Assembly: GCF_000225525.1 (NCBI RefSeq)
Contig: NZ_AGBF01000005.1
Location: 1-64,000 of the forward strand
From: Streptomyces zinciresistens K42
Lineage (GTDB): Bacteria > Actinomycetota > Actinomycetes > Streptomycetales > Streptomycetaceae
Direction: 5' to 3'
Length of the DNA stretch: 64,000 nt
Of the stretch, positions 44,964-55,058 are shown one piece after another. The translations under genes were made by a program, and so were the position numbers. Each line of letters starts with the position of its first letter. Position 1 is the first letter of the stretch. The notes beneath the pieces are model-generated. The model did not search any database, had not been told where the DNA came from, and saw nothing but the letters and a program-made list of their open reading frames with translations.

Positions 44964-46160
44964 TCACCGCCGTGCGGCCGTGGTGCCGCTCCGGGCCAGG
45001 AGCAGCGCCGTCACCAGGTAGGGAGCGGCGAGGACGGCGAAGACCGTGCTGTGCGCGGCGCCCGTGCCGAGCAGCGCGTACACGCCGAACACGGCGACGG
45101 TGACCAGCTCGGTGCCCAGGCCCGCCACCGAGGTGAGGGTGGCCCGGCGGGAGTCGTCGAGGCGGTGCTGGAGCCGGACGTCGGCGAGCACCTCCGCGAG
45201 TTGGAAGCCGGCGAAGGCGAGGCCGACGAGGACGATCCCGGCGAGCGAGCGGGACGCGGCGCCCACGGCCAGCGCGAGGGCGGCGCCCGCCAGAAGGGCG
45301 GCGAGTCCGGTGGTGCCGAGGCGTTCGGCCGGCCCGGCGAGCAGGCTGCCCGCGGTGACGGCCGCCCAGATCAGCATGACCAGGTAGGGCACGGTCGCCT
45401 CGGCGACGCCGATGTCCCGCACGAGCAGCGGGGTGTACTCGTCGAGCGCGCCCCAGACGGCGGCGACGGCAGGGATCAGCAGCAGGGCGCCGCGGGTGCC
45501 GCGGTCCCGGCGGGCCTGTGCCAGTCCGGTGCGCACGGTCGCCGCCCAGCCGCCGTCGGCGGCCGGCGGCGGCTTCCGGTGCTCGGGGAACGCGGTCGCC
45601 ACGAGGGCGGTCAGCAGGCAGGCGAGGACGCTCGCGGCGCCGACGGCCGGGTAGCCGCCCGCGGCGAGGACGGGGCCCGCCAGACCGATGGAGGCCACGG
45701 TGCCCAGCAGCCGCGCGGCCCGCGCCCGGCCCATGACGCGCGCGTAGCGGCCGGCGGCGTCCAGGCGGTCCAGTTCGTCGTAGACCAGCGCCTCCAGGGC
45801 GCCGGAGGCGAGGGCGCCGCCGGCGCCCCACAGGACGAAGCCGGCCGCGAACGCCGGGTACGAGGGGAGCGCCACCCACAGGGCGAAGCCGGCCGCGGTC
45901 AGCAGCGGCCCGGTCCGCAGCAGCAGGCGCCGGGACACCGTGTCGGCCCAGGCGCCGGAGGGGACCTCCAGCAGCACGGCGGTGACCGACCACAGGGCGA
46001 ACAGGGAGGAGATCTGCCACAGGGACAGGCCGGTGTCGGCGAACAGCAGGGCGTACACCGGGTAGAGCAGGACGAAGTCGTCGAGGAACGCGTGGCCGTA
46101 CAGCGTGGCCGCGAGCCGCCGGACGCCGGCGGCGGGCGCGCGCGCAGGTGAGCGTGTCAT
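44964..46160 (-). CDS. MFS transporter
   Basis: A 398-residue, 11-12 helix transporter. YPVYALLFADTGLSLWQISS and VLLEVPSGAWADTVSRRLLL (helix 2-3 loop) indicate the MFS branch with the GxWADxxxRR motif. The ATG follows GGAAGG. The cluster of Ala/Leu helices is regular and there is no extra domain. It is 183 bases upstream of the amidase on the same strand and might export or import a related compound, but no evidence ties them. Substrate unknown. Confidence 0.9.
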   Translation of the reverse strand: MTRSPARAPAAGVRRLAATLYGHAFLDDFVLLYPVYALLFADTGLSLWQISSLFALWSVTAVLLEVPSGAWADTVSRRLLLRTGPLLTAAGFALWVALPSYPAFAAGFVLWGAGGALASGALEALVYDELDRLDAAGRYARVMGRARAARLLGTVASIGLAGPVLAAGGYPAVGAASVLACLLTALVATAFPEHRKPPPAADGGWAATVRTGLAQARRDRGTRGALLLIPAVAAVWGALDEYTPLLVRDIGVAEATVPYLVMLIWAAVTAGSLLAGPAERLGTTGLAALLAGAALALAVGAASRSLAGIVLVGLAFAGFQLAEVLADVRLQHRLDDSRRATLTSVAGLGTELVTVAVFGVYALLGTGAAHSTVFAVLAAPYLVTALLLARSGTTAARR

Positions 46161-46281
46161 GGGGCCTTCCCGCAGGGACTGGTCGGACGCCGGGGGGTAC
46201 GGCGTCCGAGGCGGCCCTCGGGAGGCTCGGCGGGAGGATCAACGTCGCCAGGTCATGGCACCGATGGTAGGCCGCCCGGCC

Positions 46282-47745
46282 TCACTCGCGCAGGGAGAAG
46301 GTGGTGACCACGGCCGCGTGGTCGGAGGGCCAGGCGTTGTGCCGGACGTCCGGCCAGGGCCGCGGCCGACCGCTGACGAGGGTCTCGGAGCCGAGCACGC
46401 GCAGACCCCGGTGCAGGACGAAGTCGATGCGGTCCTGCGGTTCGGGGCGTCCGCTGCCGTCCTCGTGCACGGGGTGGACCGGCGACCAGGTGTGGCCGGG
46501 GTGGGTGACGGGGTCCGGGTGGGCCTCGCGGTAGGAGTCGCGCAGGCCGGCCTCCTCGGCGGCCTTGGTCACCGGCCACACCACGTCCGCGCGGTCCAGG
46601 TGGGAGGGGCAGTTGAAGTCGCCGACGAGGACGACGGGCACCCCGGGCACGGCACTCTCCCCGATCCGGCGCAGGGTGTCCCGCATCTGCGCGAGCCGCA
46701 CCCCCTCGTGCGCGATCAGGCCGGCCGCCCCGAGCCCGTCGAAGGCGGCCTCGTAGGGGCCGTAGGGCGTGTAGTCGAGGTGGGCGGTCCAGATGTCGAC
46801 GTGCCGCTCCCCCGGCAGCCGGACGCGGACGCCCGCCGCCCCGTAGAAGCCGACGCCGGGGTCGCCGAGGCGGTCCGTGATCGGGTGGCGGCTGATGACG
46901 CCGAGGTTCTCGCCGGCTTGGTGGTGGTGCCAGCCGAGGGCCGCGGCGAGGTCCCGCGCCGCGGTGCCGTTCGTCTCCTGGAGGCCGACCACGTCGGCGC
47001 CGCTGCCCTCGACGGCCTTGAGCTGCTTGGCCAGGTGGTCGTGGACGCGGGTGCCGCCGAGCCAGAGGTTCCAGGTCATCACGCGCAGTTCGGCGGACGG
47101 CCGCGGTGCCCGCAGGGTACGCAGCCGCTCGGGGGTGACGCCCTCCAGGGTGGCGAGGACGGTCCGGCCGGGCGCGGGCTCGATGGGCGCCAGCGAGGGC
47201 ACCGCGAGGACCGTGCAGCCGGCGGCCTCCGCCGAGCGGACCCCGGTCGGGGTGTCCTCGACGGCGACGCACCGCGCCGGGTCGACGCCGAGCGCCCGGC
47301 AGGCGGCGAGGTAGGGGTCGGGGGCGGGCTTGGTCCGCTCGGTGTCGTCGGCGGTGACGGACACCGCGAAGCGGTGCGCGCCGAGCGCGTCGAGGACGGT
47401 GTCGGCGACGGCCCGCGGCGAGGCCGTGACCAGGGCCGCGGGGACGCCCTCGCGGTGCAGCGCGTCGAGCAGGTCCAGGGCGCCGGGGCGGGGGACGATC
47501 CCGGCGCGGACCCGGCCGGCGAACTCGCGGTGCAGCGCGTCCGCCAGCCGCGCGGCGGACGCGCCGGTGGCCGCGGCCAGCCACCGGGCGGTGTGCTCGA
47601 CGGGGCGGCCGAGCACGTCGGGCTCGTCCGCCCCGGTCAGCGCCCGGCCGGCGATCCGCTCCACCGCGTCCCACCACAGCCGCTCGGTGTCGACGAGTGT
47701 GCCGTCCATGTCGAACAGGACGGCTTGCAGCGGGGGTCGGGTCAC
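46282..47745 (-). CDS. HAD hydrolase - EEP phosphodiesterase fusion
   Basis: A 487-residue fusion. Residues 1-190 are a HAD phosphatase: VLFDMDGTLVDT (D12, D14), ALVTASPRAV, KPAPDPYLAA and AVEDTPTGVRSAEAAG. Residues about 228-487 are an endonuclease/exonuclease/phosphatase (EEP) domain: VMTWNLWLGG, VVGLQETNG, DIWTAHLDYTPYG, VLVGDFNCPSHLD and the terminal WPSDHAAVVTTF. Both halves keep their catalytic residues. A phosphodiesterase joined to a phosphomonoesterase could release free phosphate plus an alcohol from a phosphodiester. It is the last gene of an ABC importer operon, suggesting it processes the imported compound. The GTG start lies 97 bases after the ATPase stop. Confidence 0.93.
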   Translation of the reverse strand: MTRPPLQAVLFDMDGTLVDTERLWWDAVERIAGRALTGADEPDVLGRPVEHTARWLAAATGASAARLADALHREFAGRVRAGIVPRPGALDLLDALHREGVPAALVTASPRAVADTVLDALGAHRFAVSVTADDTERTKPAPDPYLAACRALGVDPARCVAVEDTPTGVRSAEAAGCTVLAVPSLAPIEPAPGRTVLATLEGVTPERLRTLRAPRPSAELRVMTWNLWLGGTRVHDHLAKQLKAVEGSGADVVGLQETNGTAARDLAAALGWHHHQAGENLGVISRHPITDRLGDPGVGFYGAAGVRVRLPGERHVDIWTAHLDYTPYGPYEAAFDGLGAAGLIAHEGVRLAQMRDTLRRIGESAVPGVPVVLVGDFNCPSHLDRADVVWPVTKAAEEAGLRDSYREAHPDPVTHPGHTWSPVHPVHEDGSGRPEPQDRIDFVLHRGLRVLGSETLVSGRPRPWPDVRHNAWPSDHAAVVTTFSLRE

Positions 47746-47760
47746 GGTCGTCTCTTTCCT

Positions 47761-47794
47761 GCGTGGGGGGTGCGTGGGGGGTGCGTGGGGGGGT
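47761..47794. repeat. G-rich 11-bp tandem repeat
   Basis: Three copies of GCGTGGGGGGT (the last with one extra G) between the ATPase gene and the HAD-EEP gene. The G-tracts of six or seven on the plus strand could form a quadruplex in DNA; the mRNA here is the C-rich strand. It may simply be slippage-prone spacer. Confidence 0.75.
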
Positions 47795-47842
47795 GACGGG
47801 CGGTGCGGGGCCCAGGCGGCGCGGCGCGGCCGGGTACGGCGG

Positions 47843-48910
47843 TCAGGGGTGACGTTCGGCCACCAGGACCGGGCGCTGCGGCAGCGACACGCTCACCGCG
47901 GCACCGGCGCCGAGCGCGGCGCCCTCGTGGGCGGGCAGGTCCGCCTTGAGCTCGGTGCCGTCGGGCAGCCGGACGGTGACCCGGGTGGTGGCGCCGAGGA
48001 ACGCCGACGCGACGATCCGCGCGCCGGAGGTGTCGTCGGCGCGCACCTCCACCGCCTCGGGCCGCACCAGCACGTCGACGTCGGCCGCGGCGGGCGCGTC
48101 GCCGTCCACGGGCATCCGCCGCCCGAGCACCTCGACGCCTCCCTCGACGAGCCGCCCCGGGATCCGGCTCATGGTGCCGACGAACTCGGCGACGAAGGCG
48201 GTGGCCGGGCGGCCGTACAACTCGGCGGGGGCGGCGCACTGTTCGAGGCGCCCGGAGCGCATCACGGCGACCCGGTCGGCCATGGACAGGGCCTCCTCCT
48301 GGTCGTGGGTGACGAACAGGGTGGTGATGCCCAGCTCCCGCTGGAGCCGGCGGATCTCCTCGCGCAGCGACAGGCGCACCTTGGCGTCGAGCGCCGACAG
48401 GGGCTCGTCCAGCAGGAGCACGCGCGGACGCAGGGCGAGGGCGCGGGCCAGCGCGACCCGCTGCTGCTGGCCGCCGGAGAGCTGGTGCGGATAGCTGCCG
48501 CCCTTGTCGGCGAGCCCGACCAGGTCCAGCAACTCGGCGGCGCGCGAACGGCGTTCGGCGGCGGCCACCTTGCGCATGCGCAGCCCGAACGCCACGTTGT
48601 CCAGGGCGCTCAGATGCGGGAAGAGGCTGTACGACTGGAAGACCATCCCGGCGTCCCGGCGGTGCGCGGGGACGGCGGTGACGTCCTCGCCGTCCACCAG
48701 CACCTCGCCGGAGTCGGGCTGTTCGAAGCCGGCGAGCATGCGCAGCGCGGTGGTCTTGCCGCAGCCGGAGGGGCCGAGCAGGGCGAGCAGTTCACCCGGC
48801 CGCACGGTGAGGTCGAGTCCGTCCAGCGCGAGGGTCGGGCCGAACTCCCGTCGCAGGGCGCGGAATTCGACGGTGGCCGCCTTGGCCGCGGTGAGGTCGA
48901 GCACGGTCAT
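47843..48910 (-). CDS. ABC importer ATPase (PotA/FbpC/PhnT type)
   Basis: A 355-residue ATPase. Walker A LLGPSGCGKTTALRM, Q-loop MVFQSYSLFPHLSALDN, signature HQLSGGQQQRVALARALA, Walker B VLLLDEPLSALDAKVR and switch FVTHDQEEALSMADR are intact. A C-terminal TOBE domain (about 270-350) follows. It belongs to the type I importer group for iron, polyamine, spermidine and 2-aminoethylphosphonate systems. It sits four bases after the second permease and before the HAD-EEP gene. Confidence 0.96.
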   Translation of the reverse strand: MTVLDLTAAKAATVEFRALRREFGPTLALDGLDLTVRPGELLALLGPSGCGKTTALRMLAGFEQPDSGEVLVDGEDVTAVPAHRRDAGMVFQSYSLFPHLSALDNVAFGLRMRKVAAAERRSRAAELLDLVGLADKGGSYPHQLSGGQQQRVALARALALRPRVLLLDEPLSALDAKVRLSLREEIRRLQRELGITTLFVTHDQEEALSMADRVAVMRSGRLEQCAAPAELYGRPATAFVAEFVGTMSRIPGRLVEGGVEVLGRRMPVDGDAPAAADVDVLVRPEAVEVRADDTSGARIVASAFLGATTRVTVRLPDGTELKADLPAHEGAALGAGAAVSVSLPQRPVLVAERHP

Positions 48911-48914
48911 GGGT

Positions 48915-49727
48915 TCATCCCCGGGAGGTAGGACGGGTGCGGCCGCCGACGCCGGCGAGCGCGAGAAGGAGCAGCCAGGTCACGAGCAGGCTGAGCACCG
49001 ACACGGCGACCGACAGCTGGGCCTGCGAGCCGCTGACGTTGACGATCCACACGGCGAAGGGCTGGAAGCCGAGGAGCTGTGCCACGGTGAACTCGCCGAG
49101 CACCAGGGCGAGGGTGAGGAAGGAGGCGTTGAGCAGGGCGCCGCGCAGGTTGGGCAGGACGGCCCGGACCAGCGCCTGCGGCCAGTTCGCGCCGCAGCTG
49201 CGGGCGGCCTCGACGAGGGTGGGGACGTCGATGGCGCGCAGTCCGGCGTCCAGGGCCCGGTACACGAACGGCAGCGCCATCACGACGTAGGCGAGGACGA
49301 GCACGATCGGGAAGTCGGGGTTCTGCAGGGCGACGAACGTCTGGAACAGCGGGGTGCGCGAGAGCTGTTCGGGTCCCCACTTCAGGACCGTCCCGATGCC
49401 GGCGACGAACGCGATCGGGGGCACGACCAGCGGCAGCGCGCACACGATCTCCACGACCGGCCGCAGCCGGGGCACGCCGAGCCGCAGGGCGACCATGGCG
49501 GGCACCATCAGCAGCAGGACCACGGCGATGGTGGCGGCGGCCAGCTCCAGCGAGAGCAGCAGTCCGGTGACGAATCCGTCGGTGCTCAGGATGCGGCCGT
49601 AGGCGTCGAAGGTGACGCCCTGGCCGGGGACGTCGACCGTGAAGACGACGGACGCGGCCAGCGGCACCAGGAAGTACAGCGCGGCGGCGCCGAGCACGGC
49701 CCAGCGCCACAGGTTCAGGCGAGCCAT
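48915..49727 (-). CDS. ABC importer permease 2
   Basis: A 270-residue permease with six helices: LWRWAVLGAAALYFLVPLAA at the N-terminus, and the EAA loop LVEAARSCGANWPQALVRAV that contacts the ATPase. Homologous to PhnU/PhnV, FbpB-half or PotC-type subunits. Its ATG lies within the last 13 bases of the first permease gene, so translation is coupled. The C-terminal helix LVTWLLLLALAGVGG is typical. Confidence 0.94.
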   Translation of the reverse strand: MARLNLWRWAVLGAAALYFLVPLAASVVFTVDVPGQGVTFDAYGRILSTDGFVTGLLLSLELAAATIAVVLLLMVPAMVALRLGVPRLRPVVEIVCALPLVVPPIAFVAGIGTVLKWGPEQLSRTPLFQTFVALQNPDFPIVLVLAYVVMALPFVYRALDAGLRAIDVPTLVEAARSCGANWPQALVRAVLPNLRGALLNASFLTLALVLGEFTVAQLLGFQPFAVWIVNVSGSQAQLSVAVSVLSLLVTWLLLLALAGVGGRTRPTSRG

Positions 49728-50611
49728 CGCGCACTCCGTCGTTGCAGGGGCAGATACACGGCCATGACGAGCCCGGCGACCAGGACCATGTCGAGGCTGA
49801 GGGCGAGCGCCACGTTCTCCTGGCCGACCAGCACGTTGCCGGAGAGGGCGTCGGCGATCTGGAGGGTGACCAGCGGGACGGAGCTGCCGACCATCGCGGC
49901 GGCGGTGGCGTAGGCGGCGAAGGCGCTGCCGAAGAGCAGGACGAAGCCGCCGAGGAGGGTGGGCAGCAGCACGGGCAGGGCCACGTGGCGCCAGTACTGC
50001 GCGGTGGTGGCGCCGTTGTTGCGGGCGGCCTCGCGCCACTGGGAGCGCAGGCCCTCCAGGGCCGGGGTGATGGTGAGGACCATCAGCGGGATCAGGAAGT
50101 ACAGGTAGACGAGGACGAGTCCCGAGAAGCTGTACAGGTCCCAGCCCTTGTCGGTCAGGCCCAGGCGGCGGGTGAGCACTCCGGCGTTGCCGAGGGTGGC
50201 GACGAAGGCGAACGCCAGGGGGACGCCGCCGAAGTTGGCGAGCACGCCGGAGGCGGTGAGCACGGCCTCGCGCAGGGCGCGGAAGCGGGAGGTCACCACG
50301 GCCTGGGCGAGCGGCAGTCCGAGCAGGGCGCCGAGCGCGGCGGAGACGGCCGCCAGCTTGACGCTGCCGAGCAGGGCCGTGAGGTAGGCGCCCTGGAGGG
50401 AGGCGGTCAGGTTGGCGGTGGTGTAGGACGTCGCCCCCGTGGCCGGGTCCTTGACGGTGAACGCGCCGTCCAGCATGGCGAGGGCGGGCAGCCCGAAGGC
50501 GAGCGCGGTGAAGACGAGCAGCGGGACGACGGCGAGCGCGCCGAGGGCACGGCGCCGCCGCTTGCGCGGTGCGGCGGTCGCCGTGCCGGCCCCGGTGAGG
50601 GCGGCCGTCAT
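49715..50611 (-). CDS. ABC importer permease 1
   Basis: A 298-residue permease with a basic N-terminus (APRKRRRRALG) and six helices. The EAA loop is QWREAARNNGATTAQYWRHV, the coupling helix to the ATPase. It pairs with the permease encoded downstream to form a heterodimer. The ATG overlaps the stop of the binding protein gene by four bases (ATGA). Confidence 0.94.
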   Translation of the reverse strand: MTAALTGAGTATAAPRKRRRRALGALAVVPLLVFTALAFGLPALAMLDGAFTVKDPATGATSYTTANLTASLQGAYLTALLGSVKLAAVSAALGALLGLPLAQAVVTSRFRALREAVLTASGVLANFGGVPLAFAFVATLGNAGVLTRRLGLTDKGWDLYSFSGLVLVYLYFLIPLMVLTITPALEGLRSQWREAARNNGATTAQYWRHVALPVLLPTLLGGFVLLFGSAFAAYATAAAMVGSSVPLVTLQIADALSGNVLVGQENVALALSLDMVLVAGLVMAVYLPLQRRSARWLA

Positions 50612-51783
50612 CCGGAGACGGCCTTCGCCCAGCCCTGTCCGAGGACCGTCTTGGCCTTGTTCTGCTGCTCCTCGGTCGGGAAGGTGGGCGTCCCGGAGAC
50701 CTTCGGCAGCTTGGCGGCGGCCGTCGCGTCGAGGGTGCCGGCCTTCTCCATGGCGGGCATCAGCGCCGGGCGGGCGTAGCCCTTGAGCCAGAGGTTCTGG
50801 CCCTCGGCGCTGTACAGGTACTCCTGCCACAGGCGGGCGGTCGCCGGGTTCGGGGCGTCCTTGTTGATGGCCTGGGAGTAGAACTGCGAGAACTGGCCGT
50901 CGGCGGGGACCGCGACCTGCCAGTCGACGCCCTTGGACTTGAACTGGTCGGCGTAGCCGGCGTTGAGGTAGTCCCAGTCGATGCTGATGGGCGTCTCGCC
51001 CTTCTCGACGGTGGCCGGGGTCGACTCGACGGGCGTGTAGTTGCCGTTCTTCTTCAGCTTCGAGAAGAAGTCCAGGCCGGGCTGGATGTCGTCGAAGGAG
51101 CCGCCGCTCGCGAGCGCGGCCGCGTACACGCCGCCGAAGGCCGAACCGGACTTGGTGGGGTTGCCGTTGAGCGCGACCTGGCCCTTGTACTTCGGCTTGA
51201 GCAGGTCGGCGAAGGTCTTCGGGCACTCCTTGACGCGCTTGGCGTCGCAGCCGATGGATATGTAGCCGCCGTAGTCGTTGTACCAGCGGCCCTTCGGGTC
51301 CTTCTGCCCCTCGGGGATGTCGGCGAACGCCTGCACCTTGTAGGGCGCGAGCAGGCCCTGCTGGGCGGCGCTCAGCGCGAAGGAGCTGCCGAGGTCCAGG
51401 ACGTCGGGCGCGCGGTCCTGGCCCTTGCGGGAGGTGACGGCGTTGATCTCGTCCTGGCTGGAGCCGTCGGGGTTCTCCACGACGATCTTGATGCCGTACT
51501 TCTTCTGGAACCCGTCGATGAGGGCGCCGTAGTTGGCCCAGTCGCGGGGCAGGGCGATGGCCTGGAGCTTGCCCTCGTTCTTGGCGGCCGCGACGAGCTT
51601 GTCCATGCCTCCGAAGTCGGCGGCGGAGGTGGCGGTGGCGGCGCTCTTGCCGCCGCCCGCGGCGGTGGCGCTGTCGTCGGGGGCCGCCCCGCAGGCGCTC
51701 AGGGCGAGCGCGGCGACGAGGGCGAGGGCGCCGGTTCGGACGGTGGTTCTCGGCAGGGCTGTGCTCGACAGGGACGTGGACAC
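50608..51783 (-). CDS. ABC importer substrate-binding lipoprotein
   Basis: A 391-residue lipoprotein. The N-terminus has a signal peptide with the lipobox LALSAC (Cys about residue 30), then the periplasmic-binding type 2 fold: MDKLVAAAKNEGKLQAIALP, DEINAVTSRKGQDRAPDVLD and GETPISIDWDYLNAGYADQF. Pattern and operon place it with the iron/2-aminoethylphosphonate (PhnS2-like) binding proteins. No iron-binding Tyr pair is evident. The real ligand is unknown; a phosphonate or phosphodiester fits the HAD-EEP hydrolase in the operon. The GTG at 51783 follows GGAGAAACC; the open frame continues upstream through the palindrome but is not coding there. Confidence 0.93.
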   Translation of the reverse strand: MSTSLSSTALPRTTVRTGALALVAALALSACGAAPDDSATAAGGGKSAATATSAADFGGMDKLVAAAKNEGKLQAIALPRDWANYGALIDGFQKKYGIKIVVENPDGSSQDEINAVTSRKGQDRAPDVLDLGSSFALSAAQQGLLAPYKVQAFADIPEGQKDPKGRWYNDYGGYISIGCDAKRVKECPKTFADLLKPKYKGQVALNGNPTKSGSAFGGVYAAALASGGSFDDIQPGLDFFSKLKKNGNYTPVESTPATVEKGETPISIDWDYLNAGYADQFKSKGVDWQVAVPADGQFSQFYSQAINKDAPNPATARLWQEYLYSAEGQNLWLKGYARPALMPAMEKAGTLDATAAAKLPKVSGTPTFPTEEQQNKAKTVLGQGWAKAVSG

Positions 51784-51834
51784 GGTTTCTCCAGGGGACG
51801 CGCGAGGGTGCAGGAGATCTTCGGAAGCAACTGC

Positions 51835-51864
51835 GGGGTCAACTTGTCTGAACAAGTTGACCCC
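51835..51864. promoter_or_regulatory. 13-bp-arm palindrome, GntR operator candidate
   Basis: GGGGTCAACTTGT (51835-51847) and ACAAGTTGACCCC (51852-51864) form a perfect inverted repeat around CTGA. It lies 52 bases before the binding protein GTG in the divergent gap. The TTGT-N4-ACAA core resembles HutC-type GntR operators. TTGACC within an arm could also be a -35 element, so binding would block transcription. Confidence 0.85.
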
Positions 51865-52010
51865 AGTACGCCCGCCCACGATGTCCCCACGGTAAACACT
51901 CGCGAAACCATGACCCGCCAGTTCGTGCACAGTCCCACTCCGCTCCGAGCACCGGCGGATCTCGATTACGCTGGTCACGCTGTGCACAGCCACCGACTCA
52001 GAGGGGAAGC

Positions 52011-52751
52011 ATGACGGCGCGACACGAGGAGATCGCCGACGAGCTGCGCCGGGCGATCGACCGCGAGGAGTACACCGTCGGCGGCCTGCTGCCCGCCGAG
52101 ACCGACCTCGCGGCGCACTACGGCGTCTCGCGCGGCACGGTCCGTCAGGCCGTCGCGTCCCTGACCGCCGAGGGCCTCATCGGCTCGCGCCAGGGCGCCC
52201 GCCGGGTGGTGCTGGCCGGCCGGCGCAGCCAGAGCTTCGCGGAGCTGCGCAGCTTCGCCCAGTGGGCGCAGACGAGGGGCCGCGAGGCGAGCGGCGAGGT
52301 GGTCGGCCAGCGCTACCGGCCGGCCACGCAGGAGGACTCGGTCCGCCTCCAACTGGAGCCCGGGACAACGGTGTTGCACGTCCTGCGGGTGCGGGGGCTG
52401 GACGGCGAGCCGGTGCTGCTGGAGCGCACGGTCTACGCGGACTGGATCTCCCCGGCCGTGGCGGCCATCGAGCCCGGCTGCCCCTCGGTCACCCAGCGTC
52501 TGTACGAGACCACGGGGTTGGTCTTCGCCTACGGCGAGCACGTCATCGACGCGGTGGCGGCGGGCGCCCGGGACGCGCGGCTGCTCGGGGTGCGGCGTAC
52601 GAGTCCGCTGCTGCGGGTGCGGCGGGTGACCACCACCCGCGAGGGCCGCCCGGTGGAGTGGTCGGACGACCGCTACCGCTCGGACGCGGTGAGCTTCAGC
52701 GTGCACAACTCGATCGGCAACAACGCGCTGGCCCGCAAGACGGCCGGGTGA
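52011..52751 (+). CDS. GntR/HutC family regulator (UTRA domain)
   Basis: A 246-residue regulator. The winged helix is at residues about 5-70: LPAETDLAAHYGVSRGTVRQ with GLIGSRQGARRVVL. The C-terminal UTRA effector domain (about 90-240) contains LEPGTTVLHVLRVRGLDGEP, LLERTVYADW and RRVTTTREGRPVEWSDDRYR. Such proteins are released from DNA by small ligands. It is divergent from the ABC importer operon and probably its repressor. The ATG follows GAGGGGAAGC. A 12-bp palindrome GCTGTGCACAGC at 51979-51990, just before the gene, may be an autoregulatory site. Confidence 0.94.
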   Translation: MTARHEEIADELRRAIDREEYTVGGLLPAETDLAAHYGVSRGTVRQAVASLTAEGLIGSRQGARRVVLAGRRSQSFAELRSFAQWAQTRGREASGEVVGQRYRPATQEDSVRLQLEPGTTVLHVLRVRGLDGEPVLLERTVYADWISPAVAAIEPGCPSVTQRLYETTGLVFAYGEHVIDAVAAGARDARLLGVRRTSPLLRVRRVTTTREGRPVEWSDDRYRSDAVSFSVHNSIGNNALARKTAG

Positions 52752-52798
52752 ACGCCCCGGCGGCCGGCCCGCCACCGGCCGCTCGGAGGGGGCCTGCC

Positions 52799-53251
52799 CT
52801 ACGCCGGCGGCCCGGAGGAGAACCGCCGCAGCAGCGGCGACAGCACCAGCACCGACTTGGTCCGCTCCACGAACGGCTCCCCGGCGATCCGTTCGAGGAC
52901 CCGCTCGAAGTGCCGCATGTCGGAGGCGAAGACCTGCACGACCGCGTCCGCCTCGCCGGTGACGGTGGACGCGGCCACGACCTCCTGGTAGCGCTCCAGA
53001 CCGCGGCGGATGGTGTCCGGCGAGGTGTTGTGCCGGCAGTAGATCTCGACGAACCCCTCGGTCTCCCAGCCGAGCGCGGAGGGGTCCACGCGGACGGTGA
53101 ACCCGGTGATGGCACCCGTGGCGCGCAGCCGGTCCACGCGGCGTTTGACGGCGGGCGCGGACAGCCCGACGAGCTGCCCGATGTCCGCGTAGGAGCGGCG
53201 GGCGTCCTCGGCGAGGGCGTGCACGATGCGTTCGTCGAGATCGTTCAGCAC
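52799..53251 (-). CDS. Lrp/AsnC family regulator
   Basis: A 150-residue regulator. The helix-turn-helix SYADIGQLVGLSAPAVKRRV is in the N-terminal half. The ligand domain follows, with TGFTVRVDPSALGWETEGFV, AASTVTGEADAVVQVFASDM and a variable C-terminus. It differs clearly from the Lrp at 13482 (no GDENYIL block; GEADAVVQV instead). Convergent with the GntR gene. Three TTCAC units precede its start. The target is unknown; guaB1, 233 bases upstream on the same strand, is the closest gene. Confidence 0.92.
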   Translation of the reverse strand: MLNDLDERIVHALAEDARRSYADIGQLVGLSAPAVKRRVDRLRATGAITGFTVRVDPSALGWETEGFVEIYCRHNTSPDTIRRGLERYQEVVAASTVTGEADAVVQVFASDMRHFERVLERIAGEPFVERTKSVLVLSPLLRRFSSGPPA

Positions 53252-53424
53252 TGCGGGTCGTTCACTTCACTTCACTTCAGGCACGGCGAGACGGGAGCGG
53301 CGGCAGCCGCAGAGGAAGTAGAACACGAGACCGGCGGCCGTCCGGCACCCGGCGGCCACCCGGGTGACGGTGTCGCCGGCGCCCGCTGACCGGCCGGCGG
53401 CACCCGGGGCCTGCGCGCAACGGC

Positions 53425-53448
53425 CCCCGCCCGTCCCGGCGGGCGGGG
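53425..53448 (-). terminator. Hairpin after guaB1
   Basis: CCCCGCCCG (53425-53433) and CGGGCGGGG (53440-53448) form a 9-bp all-GC stem with a six-base loop, 36 bases past the guaB1 stop on the minus strand. Confidence 0.6.
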
Positions 53449-53484
53449 CGGACAGGGGCCGCGCAAGCGGCTGTTGACGGGGTG

Positions 53485-54969
<1,485 letters not shown>

Positions 54970-55058
54970 TCAGCCAAGGGGAAGAGCACGTACTTCATTG
55001 TCCCATGCCGACCGGAATGCGCCGTACGGTCACATCGTCCAAGCAGGTCAGAGCCCGG

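Noticed and set aside
42220..46242. A 1,340-codon open frame on the minus strand spanning several genes
   Set aside because: GC-rich DNA leaves long stop-free shadows. Only the part before 43923 has a real protein pattern, and the upstream part is antiparallel or out-of-frame filler over the amidase and MFS genes.
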